DNA from: an uncultured Eggerthellaceae bacterium
Lineage (GTDB): Bacteria; Actinomycetota; Coriobacteriia; Coriobacteriales; Eggerthellaceae
DNA length: 33,414 bases
Reading direction: 5' to 3'
NCBI GenBank assembly: GCA_904420215.1
Contig: CAJFUR010000184.1
Coordinates: 1 to 33,414, forward strand
Numbering within the stretch: the stretch's first letter is position 1; each line of letters begins with the position of its first letter. The translations under genes and the position numbers were made by a program. This document shows, one piece after another, positions 32,371 through 33,414 of the stretch. Under the pieces are notes generated by a model. That model was not told the origin of the DNA, ran no database searches, and was given only the letters and a program-made list of their open reading frames with translations.

Positions 32371-32730
32371 GGCACTTCCTTTTCTCGCGTTGCCGTTGTG
32401 GCCGTTTTCCAATTGCGGCTTGCCTGCCGGCCAAGGTTCGCCTTCCGTGCGCCGTGTCGGCGTTGCCTCCCAGCCGAGTCCCTCTGCAGTATCGAATTGG
32501 CACGGTTGACAGGGGTCGATCTGGCAGGGGGCGGTATTGTTTTGGCACGGGTTTTCGCGGATCCTTTCGTTGAAATAAAGCCTTCAACAGGTAAAACGTT
32601 TGCTTCAGACGTAGCTTGAGGGTATCTTCCTGCCGCGTTGCCCCACCTTGCACGCGCCTTTTCCTTCGAATATGTTAGCACAAGTTAACAAAAAAGAAGC
32701 AGTTTCGTGGCGTTCGGGAAAGGCATGTTC
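32371..32730. promoter_or_regulatory. Divergent intergenic region between the AraC and ABC exporter genes
   Basis: No gene is seen. The right part is AT-rich for this genome. GTTAGCACAAGTTAAC at 32674-32689 is an imperfect palindrome close to the exporter gene and a candidate AraC or general operator. TTGACA lies at 32506-32511, but no -10 sits at the right distance. The layout suggests that the AraC protein controls the exporter. Confidence 0.4.
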
Positions 32731-33372
32731 GTGGCAGACCGCAGGCAAAACACCATCGCTTGGACGTTTTCTCTGGCACAATGCGGAAAGGCGCGCTATG
32801 CGGCCGGCGTGGCCTGCGCGACGGCGGGGACGCTCTGCACCATGGTGCCTTTCGTTGCCGTGGCGGCCATGGTGTCGGACCTGCTGGAGGCGTTGCGCGT
32901 CGCTGCGCCGTTCGACGGTGGCATGGTGTTGTTCTGGGCTGGCGTCACGGTGGCGTCCATCGTGGCGGGGCTGGCCTTCTCTGCTGCGGGGTCGGGCCTT
33001 ACGCATGCCTCCGCATTCGAGGCACTCTATGCGCTGAGGATGCGCGTCCTCGAGCACATGGGCAGGCTGCCGCTTGGCTTCTTCACGGGAGGCCGTGCGG
33101 GCGCCGTGCAGAAGACGATGGATGCCAATATCGAGAAAATGGAATCCATCATTGCGCATGACGTGCCCAACATCGCGGGGGCTGCGGCGTCCCTTGCCGT
33201 GCTTGCCGTGCTCCTGTTCTCCACGAACGTCGTGTTGGCCTGCGTGCTGTTCGTGGCGCTCGCCGTTGCGTTCGCCATTCAGTTCACGGCGTTCGGCGGC
33301 AAGCGCGGACGGCAGAACTGGGCCAACATTCTTCCGACAAGGAAAGAATACAACATCAGTACGACGCATTAG
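32731..33372 (+). CDS. ABC exporter membrane domain, truncated by a probable insertion
   Basis: About 213 residues with the start of an ABC-type exporter: helices around YAAGVACATAGTLCTMVPFVAV and LFWAGVTVASIVAGLAFSAAG, the coupling region LRMRVLEHMGRLPLGFFTGGRAGAVQK, and helices at SLAVLAVLLF and LACVLFVALAVAFA. Full-length relatives are about 580 residues with a C-terminal ATPase, which is missing here. After KRGRQNWANI the sequence departs from the family and stops 13 codons later. The start is uncertain: GTG 32731 has AAAGG well placed; GTG 32707 and ATG 32725 are alternatives. It is probably non-functional as it stands. Its AraC-type regulator is divergent. Confidence 0.75.
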   Translation: MADRRQNTIAWTFSLAQCGKARYAAGVACATAGTLCTMVPFVAVAAMVSDLLEALRVAAPFDGGMVLFWAGVTVASIVAGLAFSAAGSGLTHASAFEALYALRMRVLEHMGRLPLGFFTGGRAGAVQKTMDANIEKMESIIAHDVPNIAGAAASLAVLAVLLFSTNVVLACVLFVALAVAFAIQFTAFGGKRGRQNWANILPTRKEYNISTTH

Positions 33373-33414
33373 CAAAGAAAACTTTGGTTGGCGAAGCGAA
33401 AAGCCACCGCCGCA
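33333..33414 (+). other. Probable mobile-element junction with partial sigma-like reading frame
   Basis: From about 33328 base composition falls to well below that of the window. A new frame (33333 onward, mod 3 different from the ABC gene) is open to the window end and reads SDKERIQHQYDALAKK and TLVGEAKSHRR. This resembles, from memory, the N-terminus of small sigma-70-like proteins carried by conjugative transposons of Gram-positive bacteria (pattern IQ.QFDAL.K..L..EA). No start codon is visible, so the frame may be a 5'-truncated end of the inserted element. Confidence 0.4.

Overview
This is a high-GC, gene-dense chromosomal segment from an anaerobic actinobacterium, most likely an Eggerthellaceae member (class Coriobacteriia; Eggerthella, Gordonibacter or Adlercreutzia-like). 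The assignment is an inference. It rests on the Tat-exported flavin/Fe-S reductase paired with a membrane-spanning LuxR regulator, on the ferredoxin-fused redox enzymes, and on the Ala/Pro/Gly-rich linkers inside otherwise ordinary enzymes. No rRNA, tRNA or CRISPR array is visible.

Layout. At 1-860 lie the tail of an unidentified gene, a SlyD-like FKBP and a small Cys-rich protein. At 877-5084 a secreted Old Yellow Enzyme-type reductase is divergent from a membrane LuxR regulator. At 5555-10308 a compact same-strand cluster holds a zinc-ribbon membrane protein, a MarR regulator, a DUF5685 protein, a J-domain protein and an Hsp70. It looks like a self-contained chaperone module with no GrpE. 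At 10683-15500 are a LysR regulator, a small membrane protein, an RclA-type hypothiocyanite reductase and a universal stress protein, separated by two unusually long non-coding stretches that share a recurring motif. At 15739-18613 are a DUF2064 glycosyltransferase and a 14-TM drug exporter. At 18749-23992 six minus-strand genes follow one promoter: MarR, amino-acid ABC binding protein, permease and ATPase, an ATP-grasp ligase, and a flavin/ferredoxin protein. They may form one uptake-and-conversion pathway.

At 24436-29580 are a SpoU-type rRNA methyltransferase coupled to an isochorismatase-family hydrolase, a ferritin-like/VIT1 iron transporter, a small membrane protein with repeated tail, MazG and a short XRE regulator. 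At 29886-33414 are a ferredoxin-tailed aldo/keto reductase, a decayed Fic-protein remnant lying antisense to the end of an AraC regulator, and an ABC exporter gene that stops abruptly in its membrane domain. Beyond that point composition changes, and a new reading frame resembles the small sigma-like proteins of integrative elements, so the right edge is probably a mobile-element junction.

The theme is redox and stress physiology of a host-associated anaerobe: exported reductase, oxidant detoxification, iron handling, flavin/Fe-S enzymes, and regulators paired with their targets. The least explained features are the six-gene ATP-grasp/flavoferredoxin transport locus, an 11-unit 15-bp tandem array in its leader, the recurring GAAAAYCG-N8/9-TGCCA intergenic motif, and the right-edge disruption.
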